A stretch of 31,244 bases of DNA from JAIVGV01 sp031425275 (GTDB lineage Bacteria > Acidobacteriota > Blastocatellia > Pyrinomonadales > Pyrinomonadaceae), in NCBI GenBank assembly GCA_031425275.1, contig JANPJA010000087.1, positions 1 through 31,244 of the forward strand, given 5' to 3'. This document shows, in pieces, positions 31,054-31,244 of this stretch (its first letter is position 1; each line of letters starts with the position of its first letter). Under the pieces are notes generated by a model. It had not been told where the DNA came from, made no database searches, and worked only from the letters and a program-made list of their open reading frames with translations. The position numbers and the translations under genes were made by a program.

Positions 31054-31196
31054 TAGACCGCTGGCAAAAGAATTAGCCACAGAGGGCACAGAGGACACAG
31101 AGAGCGGAAGCGCGAGGGGGCGGTTATTCATTCTCTGAGTTCTCTGAGTTCTCTGTGGCAATAATTCCGGCGCAATTGACTTCCGCCAGCGGTCTA
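31054..31196. mobile_element. Short non-autonomous element with 12-bp terminal inverted repeats
   Basis: TAGACCGCTGGC (31054-31065) and GCCAGCGGTCTA (31185-31196) are exact inverse ends 143 bp apart. Inside, a CCACAGAGG-type 9-bp array (about 31075-31102) faces an inverse CTCTGAGTT/CTCTGTGG array (about 31134-31159). There is no coding frame. The ends are flanked by ATA on both sides, which may be a short target duplication. The size and structure fit a MITE- or REP-like element. The remaining bases to 31244 hold no gene I can support. Confidence 0.6.
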
Positions 31197-31244
31197 ATAG
31201 TTGCCGGTCTCCGTGTCCCGCCGTTTTCCGGGTTTTCTCTTTTG

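Overview
The window is a GC-rich (clearly above 60%, by eye) bacterial chromosomal segment with dense genes and many GC-rich antisense shadow frames. Gene content (NorD-like VWA protein, FadR/acyl-CoA ligase pair, hybrid PAS/GAF kinase, PrmA-RsmE-Era block, DUF374 acyltransferase, LolCE/LolD-like exporter) and the abundance of short tandem heptamer repeats fit Acidobacteriota, perhaps class Blastocatellia. That placement is an inference from style and family resemblance; no rRNA or marker comparison was possible. I see no phage, plasmid, CRISPR or toxin-antitoxin locus.

Layout. 1-4633: two divergent genes starting inside one large inverted repeat (left gene partial; right gene a 1087-residue NorD-like VWA protein), then a GSP26-type flavin-fold protein and a VOC protein. 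4722-6078: promoter, tRNA-Ser(TGA), terminator and an MscS channel. 6082-8905: a fatty-acid module, a FadR-like TetR repressor translationally coupled to a long-chain acyl-CoA ligase, with a FadR-like operator at the promoter. 9057-15321: signalling block with an alpha/beta hydrolase and a receiver (minus), then a 1369-residue hybrid histidine kinase and a second stand-alone receiver (plus). 15432-22226: minus-strand run of an unknown 571-residue protein, Era, PrmA, RsmE, a 91-residue unknown and a subtilase. 22389-24702: minus-strand PepT-like peptidase, Asn-rich lipoprotein and a GSP17M-like stress protein. 25007-28683: a 53-residue small lipoprotein, a DUF374 acyltransferase (minus), a receiver-HATPase protein and a GT39-like membrane glycosyltransferase. 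28883-31014: a single-permease LolC/E-like exporter and its LolD ATPase. 31054-31196: a short element with 12-bp terminal inverted repeats.

The most unusual feature is a recurrent repeat architecture. At nine or more loci, arrays of 7-bp units face each other as inverted pairs able to form long hairpins. The heptamer differs at each locus (TAGCCGT, GTCAGTT/GTCCGTG, GCTAACA, GACTGAG, GACCACT/GACGACT, GAGTCTT/GACTCCC, GGATTTC/GCAATCC and others), but period and geometry are the same. The arrays sit exactly at gene borders: they include or touch stop codons, abut start codons (hydrolase, prmA, lolC/E), encode the N-terminus of the LolD ATPase, and form an in-frame linker of about 50 residues between the kinase core and receiver of the hybrid kinase. 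They resemble the heptameric STRR repeats of filamentous cyanobacteria in unit size, but paired as hairpins; how they spread is not evident from this window.
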